From: Streptomyces sp. NBC_00341 | Lineage (GTDB): Bacteria > Actinomycetota > Actinomycetes > Streptomycetales > Streptomycetaceae | Assembly: GCF_041435055.1 (NCBI RefSeq) | Contig: NZ_CP108002.1 | Span: 3,472,001-3,536,000 of the forward strand | Length of the DNA stretch: 64,000 nucleotides | Reading direction: 5' to 3' | Shown here: positions 19,856-27,631 of the stretch, one piece after another | Position numbering within the stretch: the first letter of the stretch is position 1 | Layout of the letters: every line of letters starts with the position of its first letter | The notes under the pieces: generated by a model | What the model was told of the DNA's origin: nothing | What the model saw: the letters and a program-made list of their open reading frames with translations, nothing else | Database searches by the model: none | Program-made: the position numbers and the translations under genes

Positions 19856-21751
19856 TTACTTGCCGAAGGCCATCATGGTCTTCGTCTCCAGCTCTTCCTT
19901 GTCGTTGCTGGCGCTGACCCGCCCGCTCGCGACGAACGAACGGCCGCCCTCGTAGAGGACCTTCTCGTTGTAGAAGGAGCTCTCGATCTCCGACGTCGAG
20001 TCCGGGTGCTGGAGCACCATCTGCGGGGTGCCCCCGGTCGGTGCGAGGCTGGCGATCCCACCACCCTTGCCGTAACCGGCGTCCACGTGGACCAGCAGGT
20101 TGCCGCCCTCCATCCGCAGCGGCTGCATCGTCTGCTCGGCCGGGGCGTCGGCCTTCCACTTCGTCTTGCCGGTGTTCAGGTTGAACGCGACGACCTTGTT
20201 GGTACGGGCGGAGCCGCTGGTGTCGTCCTGCGTCGCCAGGTAGAGCGTGTTGGGGTCGGTCGCGACACCCGCGCAGCCGTCGACGGACTTGCCGAAGATG
20301 GCGAACGCGCCACCGCAGTTGGTCGCGAACGAGTCGCCCTTGTCACTGACGATCTGGGAGCGCAGCGAGCCGTTCTCCTTGAGCGCGAGGATGCTCCACT
20401 TCTTGCTGTCGCCGCTGCCCTTGGTCAGCGAGACGATGAGCGGACTCACCGAGTAGAAGCGGTCGATCTCCCAGCCGCGCGCGGGCTTGTACGTCCACTT
20501 GGGCTTGCCCGTGACCGGGTCGATCTCCTCGACCTCGTGCTGCGGGTTCTCGACGTCCTCCGTACGGCAGTTGGTCGCGGCGATCAGCTTGGCGCCGCCC
20601 GCGAAGGAGAACGGCTGGCAGTTGCCGGCGCGCTTGCCGAACAGTGCCTTGCCGTCGCTCACCCGGAAGGCGTTGGAGGCGCCGGTGCGGCCGACCGTCA
20701 CGGTGTTGCCGCTGATGGCGAGGGAGATGTCGGAGAGCATGTCGAACAGGCCGCTGCTCTTGATCGACTTCTTCCAGCCGGTCTTGCCGGTGTTGAGGTC
20801 GATCAGCTGGAGGTCCGCGCAGTCCGCCTTCTCCGTGGTGCCGTCCTTCACCCCGATGACGATCTTGCCGTCGGTGGTGGTCTGCGCCGGTGCGGAGCAG
20901 ATGTCCGTGCCGAGCTTCAGCGTCCACTTCTGCTTGCCGTCGGCCACCGAGTAGCCGGAGACGGTGCGGTACATGCCCTTGACGATGGTGTCGCCGACTA
21001 TCCAGGGGCCGTACACGTCGGCGCCGTTGCGCGGCAGGTCGACGTCGTTCTGCTGGAGCCAGAGGACCTTGGCCTCGCCGTCCTTGCGCCCGGCGTTCAG
21101 GTCGTCGTTGCCCTCACGGCCCGTGCCGTTGCCGTCGCCCTCGTCCACGGAGGGTGAGACGGACGGCTTCGCGTCGTCGGTGCTCTTCTCCGCGACGGGC
21201 TTCTTGTCGTCGTCGCCACCGCTCGTGGCCAGGTAGACACCGCCGCCGATGACCAGCAGCGCGGCGACCGCGGCACCGATGATCATCGCGGGCTTCCCCT
21301 TGAAGGGGCTGCGCCCGCCGGGACCCGCCGGGCCACCGGGGACGGGTGCGCCGGGGTACTGCTGCTGCGGATAGCCGTAACCGGGCTGCTGCGGCTGACC
21401 GTACGGACCCGGCTGCTGCGGCTGGCCGTAGGGACCGGGCTGCTGGGCGTACGGACCGGGCTGCTGCGGCTGACCGTAAGGACCGGGCTGCTGGCCGTAG
21501 GGACCCGGCTGCTGCGGCTGACCGTACGGGCCCGGCTGCGGCTGGCCCGGCTGCGGCTGACCCGGCTGCTGCGGGTAGCCGTAGCCCGGCTGTGCGGCCG
21601 GCGGTCCCGGCGGGGTGGCCGGCGCCTGGGGCGGCTGCGCGGGCGGCGGCGTCTGCGGCGGGCCCTGGGGCGGCTGCGGGACCCCCTGCGACGGCTCCTG
21701 CGGAGCGCCGAAGCCCCCCTGCGGCGGTTGCTGGCTGGGCGGCTGGGTCAT
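19856..21751 (-). CDS. membrane-anchored PQQ-binding-like beta-propeller protein, paralogue 2
   Basis: This 631-residue paralogue has the same architecture: a leader starting MTQPPSQQPPQGGFGAPQ, an unusually regular Gly-Pro-Tyr-Gly-Gln-Pro-Gln-Gln repeat over about residues 70-140, one transmembrane helix (MIIGAAVAALLVIGGGVYLA), an acidic/Ser linker, and a PQQ-like propeller with blades such as LIDLNTGKTGWKK and AFNLNTGKTKWK. The Pro/Gln repeat is probably disordered and cytoplasmic. The start codon at 21751 fits the paralogue alignment better than the ORF start 57 bases upstream. Function is unknown. Confidence 0.85.
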   Translation of the reverse strand: MTQPPSQQPPQGGFGAPQEPSQGVPQPPQGPPQTPPPAQPPQAPATPPGPPAAQPGYGYPQQPGQPQPGQPQPGPYGQPQQPGPYGQQPGPYGQPQQPGPYAQQPGPYGQPQQPGPYGQPQQPGYGYPQQQYPGAPVPGGPAGPGGRSPFKGKPAMIIGAAVAALLVIGGGVYLATSGGDDDKKPVAEKSTDDAKPSVSPSVDEGDGNGTGREGNDDLNAGRKDGEAKVLWLQQNDVDLPRNGADVYGPWIVGDTIVKGMYRTVSGYSVADGKQKWTLKLGTDICSAPAQTTTDGKIVIGVKDGTTEKADCADLQLIDLNTGKTGWKKSIKSSGLFDMLSDISLAISGNTVTVGRTGASNAFRVSDGKALFGKRAGNCQPFSFAGGAKLIAATNCRTEDVENPQHEVEEIDPVTGKPKWTYKPARGWEIDRFYSVSPLIVSLTKGSGDSKKWSILALKENGSLRSQIVSDKGDSFATNCGGAFAIFGKSVDGCAGVATDPNTLYLATQDDTSGSARTNKVVAFNLNTGKTKWKADAPAEQTMQPLRMEGGNLLVHVDAGYGKGGGIASLAPTGGTPQMVLQHPDSTSEIESSFYNEKVLYEGGRSFVASGRVSASNDKEELETKTMMAFGK

Positions 21752-21904
21752 CAGCGCGTCCCCCTTCGTGCGGTCCGGTGCCCGTTCCGGACTCCCCCGC
21801 GATTCCACCGGGGCTCCGGGGGTCGGCCTAGACCCCCTGAATCCCCAGTGAAATGGAGCGAATCGGGCATGGAACCCGCAGTGTTACGACAGTCGAGCGG
21901 GGCT

Positions 21905-21925
21905 TCTTTCTACCACCCGTCCCAC
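21905..21925 (-). promoter_or_regulatory. conserved upstream motif of PQQ paralogue 2
   Basis: A 21-base element lies about 155 bases upstream of the paralogue 2 start. It is repeated at 18 of 21 positions upstream of paralogue 3 (23882-23902). On the coding strand it reads GTGGGACGGGTGGTAGAAAG followed by A. The shared TGGTAGAAAGA core suggests a common promoter or regulator site. The rest of the 262-base gap shows no gene. Confidence 0.4.
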
Positions 21926-22013
21926 CTCCGGCCCCGGTTCGGTCCACCCCTGTGCCCAAGGGAGAACCGGCCCGTGATGCTGCCGTTATGCCTGCGCCCG
22001 GCCCTACGGTCCG

Positions 22014-23813
22014 TCAGCTCCCGAAGGCGACCATCGAGCGCTCCTCGACCTCGTCCCCGTCCTCGATGCCGCTGATCCTCGCCTGCGTGAGGTAGGAGCG
22101 TCCGCCCACGTAGGTGATGCGCGAGAGGGAGAAGCCGCGCTCGGTGGGTGCGCCAGAGACCGGATGCCGCAGCACCGGGCTCCAAGTGCCGCCGGTACTC
22201 GGTACGGAGGCGATGCCGCCCCCCTTGTTCTTGGCGGCCCCGAGATACATCAACAGCTTGCCGCCCTCCGTCCGCAGCGGGGTGAGGGACTGCTGAGCCG
22301 GGGAGTCGACCGACCACTTGTGCTTGCCGGTGGTCAGGTCGAAGGCGGCGACCTTGTTGCCGTCACCGGTCTTGAGGTCGACGGCCTTGGTCGCCATGTA
22401 GAAGGTGTTCGCGTCGGCGGCCACCCCGAGGCAGTTGTCGAGGTTGGGGCCCTGCACGATCACGTCCGCGTCGCACGAGACCGCGTAGTCGCCCGGCCCG
22501 CCGGCGAGCTGGGTGCGGTAGGTGCCGTCGGCGTTGAGGACGAGGATGCCCCACTTGTCGTCCGCCTGCTTGAGCGAGACGACGATGGGGTTCGCCGAGT
22601 AGATCTGTGCGACCTGCCAGCCCTTCTTGACCTTGTACGTCCACAGCCGCTTGCCGGTGGCGGGGTCGATCCGCTGCACCTGGTGTTCCTTGTGGTCGTC
22701 GGCGGCGGTCTGGCAGCTGGCCGCCGCGATGGCCACCTCGCCACTGGCGAACCCGAACGGCTGGCAGTTTCCCGGCAGTCTGCCGAACACCACCTTCCCG
22801 TCGCTGACCCGGAAGGCGTCGGACCTGGAGGTGCGCCCCACGGTCACGGTGTCGCCGTTGGTGGACATCCTGAGGTCGGAGAGCCCGTCCCAGACGCCCT
22901 GGCGGACGTACGTCTTGTGCCAGCCGGCCTTGCCCGTCGTGAGGTCGACCATCTGGAGGCCGTTGCACTCCGCGTCGCCCGCGGTGGTGCGCTTGACGCC
23001 CAGGACGATCTTGCCGTCGGCGGTGGGCTGCGAGGGCGCCGCGCACATGCTGGTGGCCAGCCGCAGGCTCCACTTGAGCGAGCCGTCCGTGGCGTCGTAG
23101 CCGGTGACGGTGCGGTACATCGCCGTGACGACGGTGTCGCCGGAGAACCACGGTCCGTACACGTCGTCGCCGCCCCCGGGCAGATCGACGCCGCCCTTCT
23201 GGAGCCAGAGCATCTTCGCCTCGCCCGGCTTGCGCTCGGCGTTGACGGCGGCGGCCTCCGCGGCGGGGCTGATCGTGTCGTGGCCCCCGGTACCGGTCGG
23301 CACGGGCGAGGGGGACGAGGAGGTGTCCGGCGGCCCCGAACTGTGCCCGGGTCCGGCCGTGGGCTTCCCGCTCCCGCCGTCCCCGTCGAGCGCGAACCAG
23401 ATCCCGGCGCCGGCCAGCAGCGCCACCGCGAGCACGGCGCCGACGATCGCCCCGGTCCCGCCCCGGAACCGCCCGCCGCCCCGGGACCCGCCGGACTGCG
23501 GCGGCTGCGGCGGCGGCTGCTGCCCCGGGTAGCCGTAACCGGGCTGGGGCTGGTTCGGCTGGGCGTACGGGCCGGGCTGCGGCGGGTAGCCGTATCCGGG
23601 TGCGGGCTGCGGTGGGTGTCCGTAACCAGGGGCGGGCTGCACGGGCTGGGCCGGCTGCGTGGGTGGTCCGTACGGGCCCGGCTGTGCGGGCGCCCGGTAC
23701 GGCCCGGACGGCTGCGCCGTGCCCTGGCCGGGTGGCGGGAACGTCTCGGGCGGCGGGCCGTACGGGGCTCCGAACTCACCCTGCGACGGCTGCTGTCCGG
23801 GCGGCTGGCTCAT
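22014..23813 (-). CDS. membrane-anchored PQQ-binding-like beta-propeller protein, paralogue 3
   Basis: This 599-residue paralogue has a leader MSQPPGQQPSQGEFGAPYGP, a Pro/Gly/Tyr-rich region with PGYGYP and PGPYGPP units, one transmembrane helix (AIVGAVLAVALLAGAGIWFA) and a PQQ-like propeller (blades DLTTGKAGWHK and AFDLTTGKHKWSV). ATG 23813 is preceded by GGGGGA at 8 bases spacing; GTG 23840 is a weaker alternative. It shares an upstream motif with paralogue 2. The three genes probably arose by tandem duplication, then diverged. Confidence 0.85.
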   Translation of the reverse strand: MSQPPGQQPSQGEFGAPYGPPPETFPPPGQGTAQPSGPYRAPAQPGPYGPPTQPAQPVQPAPGYGHPPQPAPGYGYPPQPGPYAQPNQPQPGYGYPGQQPPPQPPQSGGSRGGGRFRGGTGAIVGAVLAVALLAGAGIWFALDGDGGSGKPTAGPGHSSGPPDTSSSPSPVPTGTGGHDTISPAAEAAAVNAERKPGEAKMLWLQKGGVDLPGGGDDVYGPWFSGDTVVTAMYRTVTGYDATDGSLKWSLRLATSMCAAPSQPTADGKIVLGVKRTTAGDAECNGLQMVDLTTGKAGWHKTYVRQGVWDGLSDLRMSTNGDTVTVGRTSRSDAFRVSDGKVVFGRLPGNCQPFGFASGEVAIAAASCQTAADDHKEHQVQRIDPATGKRLWTYKVKKGWQVAQIYSANPIVVSLKQADDKWGILVLNADGTYRTQLAGGPGDYAVSCDADVIVQGPNLDNCLGVAADANTFYMATKAVDLKTGDGNKVAAFDLTTGKHKWSVDSPAQQSLTPLRTEGGKLLMYLGAAKNKGGGIASVPSTGGTWSPVLRHPVSGAPTERGFSLSRITYVGGRSYLTQARISGIEDGDEVEERSMVAFGS

Positions 23814-23881
23814 CGGCCCGTCCCCCTGTTCCTTTGTCACCTGCGGTGTGGCACGGTCCGGCTACCGCGCCGGGCAAGATC

Positions 23882-23902
23882 TCTTTCTACCATCTGCCCC
23901 AC
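23882..23902 (-). promoter_or_regulatory. conserved upstream motif of PQQ paralogue 3
   Basis: This 21-base element lies 69 bases upstream of the paralogue 3 start and matches the element upstream of paralogue 2 at 18 of 21 positions. No counterpart was found before paralogue 1, which starts only 119 bases after paralogue 2 ends. Confidence 0.4.
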
Positions 23903-23974
23903 GAGCCCCACAGGCCCCACCGACCACACCAGCCGCACCGGCCGCATGAGTTGTGCGGCGGTGCGGCTCAGCGG

Positions 23975-25798
23975 TCAGGCGTCCTCGGCCAGTTCCAGCC
24001 AGCGCATCTCCAGCACATCGCGTTCCGCGACGAGTTCACGCAGCTCGGCGTCGAGCTTCGCCACCTTCTCGAAGTCCGTCGCGTTGTCCGCGATCTGGGC
24101 GTGCAGCGTCGTCTCACGCGTCGACATCTTGTCGAGCTGCCGCTCGACCTTCTGCAGTTCCTTCTTCGCCGCGCGTGCCTCCTGCGGCGAGACGCCGGGG
24201 GCCGGTGCGGCGGCGGGCTGCGAGGATGATGTGGGCGCCACCGCGGCGGGGGTGCCGGCCGCGGCCATCTGCCGCCTGCGCTCCAGGTACTCGTCGATGC
24301 CGCGCGGCAGCATCCGCAGCGAGCGGTCGCCCAGCAGCGCCAGCACCCGGTCCGTGGTCCGCTCGATGAAGAACCGGTCGTGCGAGATCACGATCATCGA
24401 CCCGGGCCAGCCGTCGAGCAGGTCCTCCAGCTGGGTCAGGGTCTCGATGTCGAGGTCGTTGGTGGGCTCGTCGAGGAAGAGGACGTTGGGCTCGTCCATC
24501 AGCAGCCGAAGGATCTGCAGCCGGCGCCGCTCACCGCCGGAGAGGTCGCCGACCGGCGTCCACTGCTTCTCCTTGGTGAAGCCGAACTGCTCGCACAGCT
24601 GCCCCGCGGTCATCTCCCGGCCCTTGCCGAGGTCGACCCGGTCGCGCACCTGCTGCACCGCTTCGAGCACCCGGAGGTTCGGATTCAGCTCGGAGACCTC
24701 CTGGGAGAGGTAGGCCAGCTTGACCGTCTTGCCGACGACGACCTTCCCGGCCGCGGGCTGCGCGTCGCCCTGGGTGCGGGCCGCCTGCTCCAGCGCCCGC
24801 AGCAGCGAGGTCTTGCCCGCGCCGTTGACCCCGACCAGTCCGATCCGGTCGCCGGGGCCGAGCTGCCAGGTGAGGTGGGTGAGCAGCGTCTTGGGTCCGG
24901 CCTGGACGGTCACGTCCTCCAGGTCGAAGACGGTCTTGCCGAGCCGGGCGTTGGCGAACTTCATCAGCGCGCTGGTGTCGCGGGGCGGCGGCACGTCCGC
25001 GATCAGCTCGTTGGCCGCCTCGATGCGGTAGCGCGGCTTGGACGTGCGGGCGGGGGCGCCGCGCCGCAGCCAGGCCAGCTCCTTGCGCATCAGGTTCTGC
25101 CGCTTGCCCTCCTCGGTGGCGGCGATCCGCTCCCGTTCGGCACGGGCGAAGACGTAGTCGCTGTAGCCGCCCTCGTACTCGTGGACGCTGCCGCGCTGGA
25201 CGTCCCACATGCGCGTGCAGACCTGGTCGAGGAACCAGCGGTCGTGGGTGACGCAGACCAGCGCGGAGCGCCGGGCGCGCAGGTGGCCGGCCAGCCAGGA
25301 GATGCCCTCGACGTCGAGGTGGTTGGTCGGCTCGTCGAGGACGATCAGGTCCTGTTCCGCGATGAGCAGCTTGGCGAGCGCGATCCGGCGGCGCTCACCG
25401 CCGGAGAGCGGGGCGATGACGGTGTCCAGTCCGTGCTCGAAGCCCGGCAGGTCGAGTCCGCCGAACAGCCCGGTCAGCACGTCGCGGATCTTGGCGCTGC
25501 CCGCCCACTCGTGGTCGGCCAGATCACCGATGACCTCGTGGCGGACGGTCGCCTTCGGGTCGAGGGAGTCGTGCTGGGTGAGGACACCGAGGCGCAGCCC
25601 GCCGTTGTGGGTGACGCGGCCGGTGTCGGCGTCCTCCAGCTTGGCGAGCATCCGGATGAGGGTCGTCTTGCCGTCCCCGTTACGACCGACGACACCGATC
25701 CGGTCCCCCTCGGACACACCGAGGGACACACCGTCGAGCAGCGCACGGGTGCCGTACACCTTGCTGACCTGCTCGACATTGACGAGGTTGACGGCCAC
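23975..25798 (-). CDS. ABC-F family ATPase, Uup-like
   Basis: This 607-residue soluble protein carries two ABC domains and no membrane segment. Domain 1 has Walker A GRNGDGKTT (about 38-46), signature LSGGERRRIALAK and Walker B LIVLDEPTNHLD. Domain 2 has Walker A GVNGAGKTS, signature LSGGERRRLQ and Walker B VLFLDEPTNDLD. The C-terminus is an Ala-rich linker and a coiled coil (KKELQKVERQLDKMSTRE), the DNA-binding tail typical of Uup. ABC-F proteins act on ribosomes or, for Uup, in genome stability; resistance subtypes are less likely here. GTG 25798 was chosen for the GGAG spaced 7 bases before it. Confidence 0.93.
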   Translation of the reverse strand: MAVNLVNVEQVSKVYGTRALLDGVSLGVSEGDRIGVVGRNGDGKTTLIRMLAKLEDADTGRVTHNGGLRLGVLTQHDSLDPKATVRHEVIGDLADHEWAGSAKIRDVLTGLFGGLDLPGFEHGLDTVIAPLSGGERRRIALAKLLIAEQDLIVLDEPTNHLDVEGISWLAGHLRARRSALVCVTHDRWFLDQVCTRMWDVQRGSVHEYEGGYSDYVFARAERERIAATEEGKRQNLMRKELAWLRRGAPARTSKPRYRIEAANELIADVPPPRDTSALMKFANARLGKTVFDLEDVTVQAGPKTLLTHLTWQLGPGDRIGLVGVNGAGKTSLLRALEQAARTQGDAQPAAGKVVVGKTVKLAYLSQEVSELNPNLRVLEAVQQVRDRVDLGKGREMTAGQLCEQFGFTKEKQWTPVGDLSGGERRRLQILRLLMDEPNVLFLDEPTNDLDIETLTQLEDLLDGWPGSMIVISHDRFFIERTTDRVLALLGDRSLRMLPRGIDEYLERRRQMAAAGTPAAVAPTSSSQPAAAPAPGVSPQEARAAKKELQKVERQLDKMSTRETTLHAQIADNATDFEKVAKLDAELRELVAERDVLEMRWLELAEDA

Positions 25799-25957
25799 AA
25801 ACGCTCCAGCTCGAAGGGAGAACACTGAACCTTCAGCGTAGTCGCCACGGCGCGGAGCTCCTTACGAGCGCCCGCTCACCCCGGTTCCCTGCGGTACCTT
25901 GCCCGGATTGATCAAGATCCGGGCGGGTTCCCGGGTCTCACCGGGGTGGGGAACTTC

Positions 25958-26623
25958 ATGGGACGACGTACGGTTCGCGGGCCCGCGCCCGTCCTGCTGG
26001 CATCCGTCGCGCTGCTGGCATCCGCCGCGCTGACCGGCTGTTCTTCGGGGTCCGGCGGGGGTACGGAGGCGGATACGAAGCCGGGCGGCGGGGCGGGCGC
26101 GCACGGGGCGGGCGACAAGGCCGTGGCCAAAGGCGGCACGGTCGGGGGCTCCGGTTCCGGCTGCGAGCTGCCCGTCGTCTTCGACCTGGCGCGGGACTGG
26201 AAGGCGAAGGCCGTCGTGCCCGAGGAGCCGGACTCGGAGTTCGCCGCGCTCGGCCGGCAGGGCCCGGTCGCCATGGTGTGCGAGATCGACGCGAAGCCGG
26301 CCGGGCACATCGGATTCCTGCGGGTGTGGCAGGGCGACGGCAAGTCCGGCACGGCGCGCGAGGCGCTGGAGGGCTTCGTGAAGGCCGACGAGAACGCCTC
26401 GAAGATCACGTACACGGATGCCACGGCCGGAAAGCTGTCCGTGGCCGAGGTCGGCTACACCGTCCACAGCAAGATCATGGAGGAGTCGCGCCCGGCCCGC
26501 GCCTTCGCCGTCGCCACCCCGGACGGGCCGGTGGTGGTGCACCTGGGCGGGCTGGACGCGCAGGAGCACGCGGGGATGCTCCCGGCGTTCGAACTGGCGA
26601 AGCGGAGCGTCCGGCTCGGCTGA
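25958..26623 (+). CDS. putative lipoprotein
   Basis: This 221-residue exported protein has a twin-Arg-containing basic leader (MGRRTVRG), a hydrophobic stretch and the lipobox LTGC near residue 31, so it is lipid-anchored on the outer face of the membrane. A Gly/Ser-rich linker precedes a compact domain with two cysteines (GSGCELPVVFDL and AMVCEID), possibly a disulphide. Family unknown, common in Streptomyces. ATG 25958 has GGTGGGG upstream; GTG 25946 is an alternative. It lies between uup and the AT-rich island. Confidence 0.8.
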   Translation: MGRRTVRGPAPVLLASVALLASAALTGCSSGSGGGTEADTKPGGGAGAHGAGDKAVAKGGTVGGSGSGCELPVVFDLARDWKAKAVVPEEPDSEFAALGRQGPVAMVCEIDAKPAGHIGFLRVWQGDGKSGTAREALEGFVKADENASKITYTDATAGKLSVAEVGYTVHSKIMEESRPARAFAVATPDGPVVVHLGGLDAQEHAGMLPAFELAKRSVRLG

Positions 26624-26626
26624 GCG

Positions 26627-26760
26627 GGGCCGATCAGCAACGAACACCGGCTCATCCACCGCGTGGTCAAGGCCAAGGCCCGCATCGTCCCGTGCCGCCA
26701 CCTCTGCGGTTGCCGAGCGGCCCTGCCGCACTCCCCCATGCAGCTACGCGCGCTCGATTA
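26627..26760 (+). pseudogene. fragment of a YoeB/Txe-type toxin
   Basis: Read in the frame of 26633, this stretch gives GPISNEHRLIHRVVKAKARI followed by VPCRHLC, which matches the C-terminal half of YoeB toxins (consensus RRI-x-x-EHRLVY...I..CRYHY). Nothing before 26627 restores the N-terminal half: the frame runs back into the lipoprotein stop region. The tail continues without similarity to a TAG at 26758. No YefM-like antitoxin is adjacent. I interpret it as the remnant of a toxin-antitoxin pair. The remainder of the gap (26761-26962) shows only a weak hairpin. Confidence 0.6.
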
Positions 26761-26855
26761 GCCACCCGGCCACCGAGTGCGCCGTCACTGAGCGATGGGT
26801 GCTGACGCGCACCAGATGCGCAATGCGGCGCGTCGGCCAGTAGCCCGCACCGTAG

Positions 26856-26872
26856 AGGGCGGATCCCGCCCT
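26856..26872 (-). terminator. short hairpin downstream of the DUF4276 gene
   Basis: A 7-base stem, AGGGCGG/CCGCCCT, with a 3-base loop lies 91 bases beyond the stop of the minus-strand DUF4276 gene. It is a weak candidate terminator of the island operon, with no T-run visible. Confidence 0.35.
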
Positions 26873-26962
26873 GCAAGGGAAACATAATCACGGCCACCGA
26901 CATCGACTACCGGAAACCAGACAAGCCCCACTGCCGTAAGCACAGCCGGACCTAATCCCTCG

Positions 26963-27631
26963 CTACGGTGTTCTACCGATTTCCCGGACTCCAGACACAA
27001 ATGCATTAAAACTCTGGGACTTATTACCTTCCAGACTAAGGCGAGGTCCGATTCGCCGCCCCCACTCCGGTTTGGAGGATATCCTCACTCCATTCATTCG
27101 AAGAATCTTCTCAAAAGCGTCAGAACATTTTCCGGAAACCAGGTCGGGATTTACCTTATACGCCCTAGGAACATCTTGCGTTACCTTAGGGAAAGCCGAT
27201 CGAACCGCCGCCCAGTCCCCAAAGTACCAACTCTCAAGTTCCCTAATAGCAATCCGGTTCAATACGTGAAACCCCCCCTCCTCTCCACATTTGGCGCGAG
27301 TAACCAATCCGCATTTTTCAGCAACCGCATCCAGCTTTCGCTTCAAATCGATACAGTCATCCATGTCAAGGTCTACAAGAACCACAACTCGAATATCTTC
27401 ACCACGCTTACGTGCCGCCGCATAGCCTTGGAGTCTCTGGGGAAGCTTCTTCAGGAGATCCGGCTTACCCTGAAACTGGCGAATCGCGGTCCGAATGCGT
27501 TCTCCCTTAAAAATTTTCGCGAGAAGCGGCTTCAGCGCCTCCGCCGCAGACTCTTCCTCGACCAGGAATTCCAAAGAGACAGCAGTGCGTGATCGTTCTC
27601 CACCAGCTCGACTCGCCACTTTTCGCGTCAT
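26963..27631 (-). CDS. DUF4276 family protein (TOPRIM-like), partner of the AAA ATPase
   Basis: This 222-residue protein resembles DUF4276. An N-terminal strand with an acidic cluster (SLEFLVEEESAAEALKPLL, Glu about 25-27) is followed by VVVLVDLDMDDCIDLK with Asp at about 87, 89, 91 and 92, and by IRELESWYFGD (about 129-138), the conserved EIE-x-W segment of the family. The Glu plus DxD layout is that of TOPRIM-type metal-dependent nucleases. Its ATG overlaps the stop of the upstream ATPase gene by 4 bases, so the two are translationally coupled. Codon use is visibly AT-richer than in flanking genes, indicating recent transfer. Role is inferred: effector of an ATPase-nuclease defence pair. 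Confidence 0.78.
   Translation of the reverse strand: MTRKVASRAGGERSRTAVSLEFLVEEESAAEALKPLLAKIFKGERIRTAIRQFQGKPDLLKKLPQRLQGYAAARKRGEDIRVVVLVDLDMDDCIDLKRKLDAVAEKCGLVTRAKCGEEGGFHVLNRIAIRELESWYFGDWAAVRSAFPKVTQDVPRAYKVNPDLVSGKCSDAFEKILRMNGVRISSKPEWGRRIGPRLSLEGNKSQSFNAFVSGVREIGRTP

Noticed and set aside
26641..26962. A tRNA gene as integration site of the AT-rich island
   Set aside because: No cloverleaf or T-loop GGTTCGA-type sequence was found in this gap on either strand.
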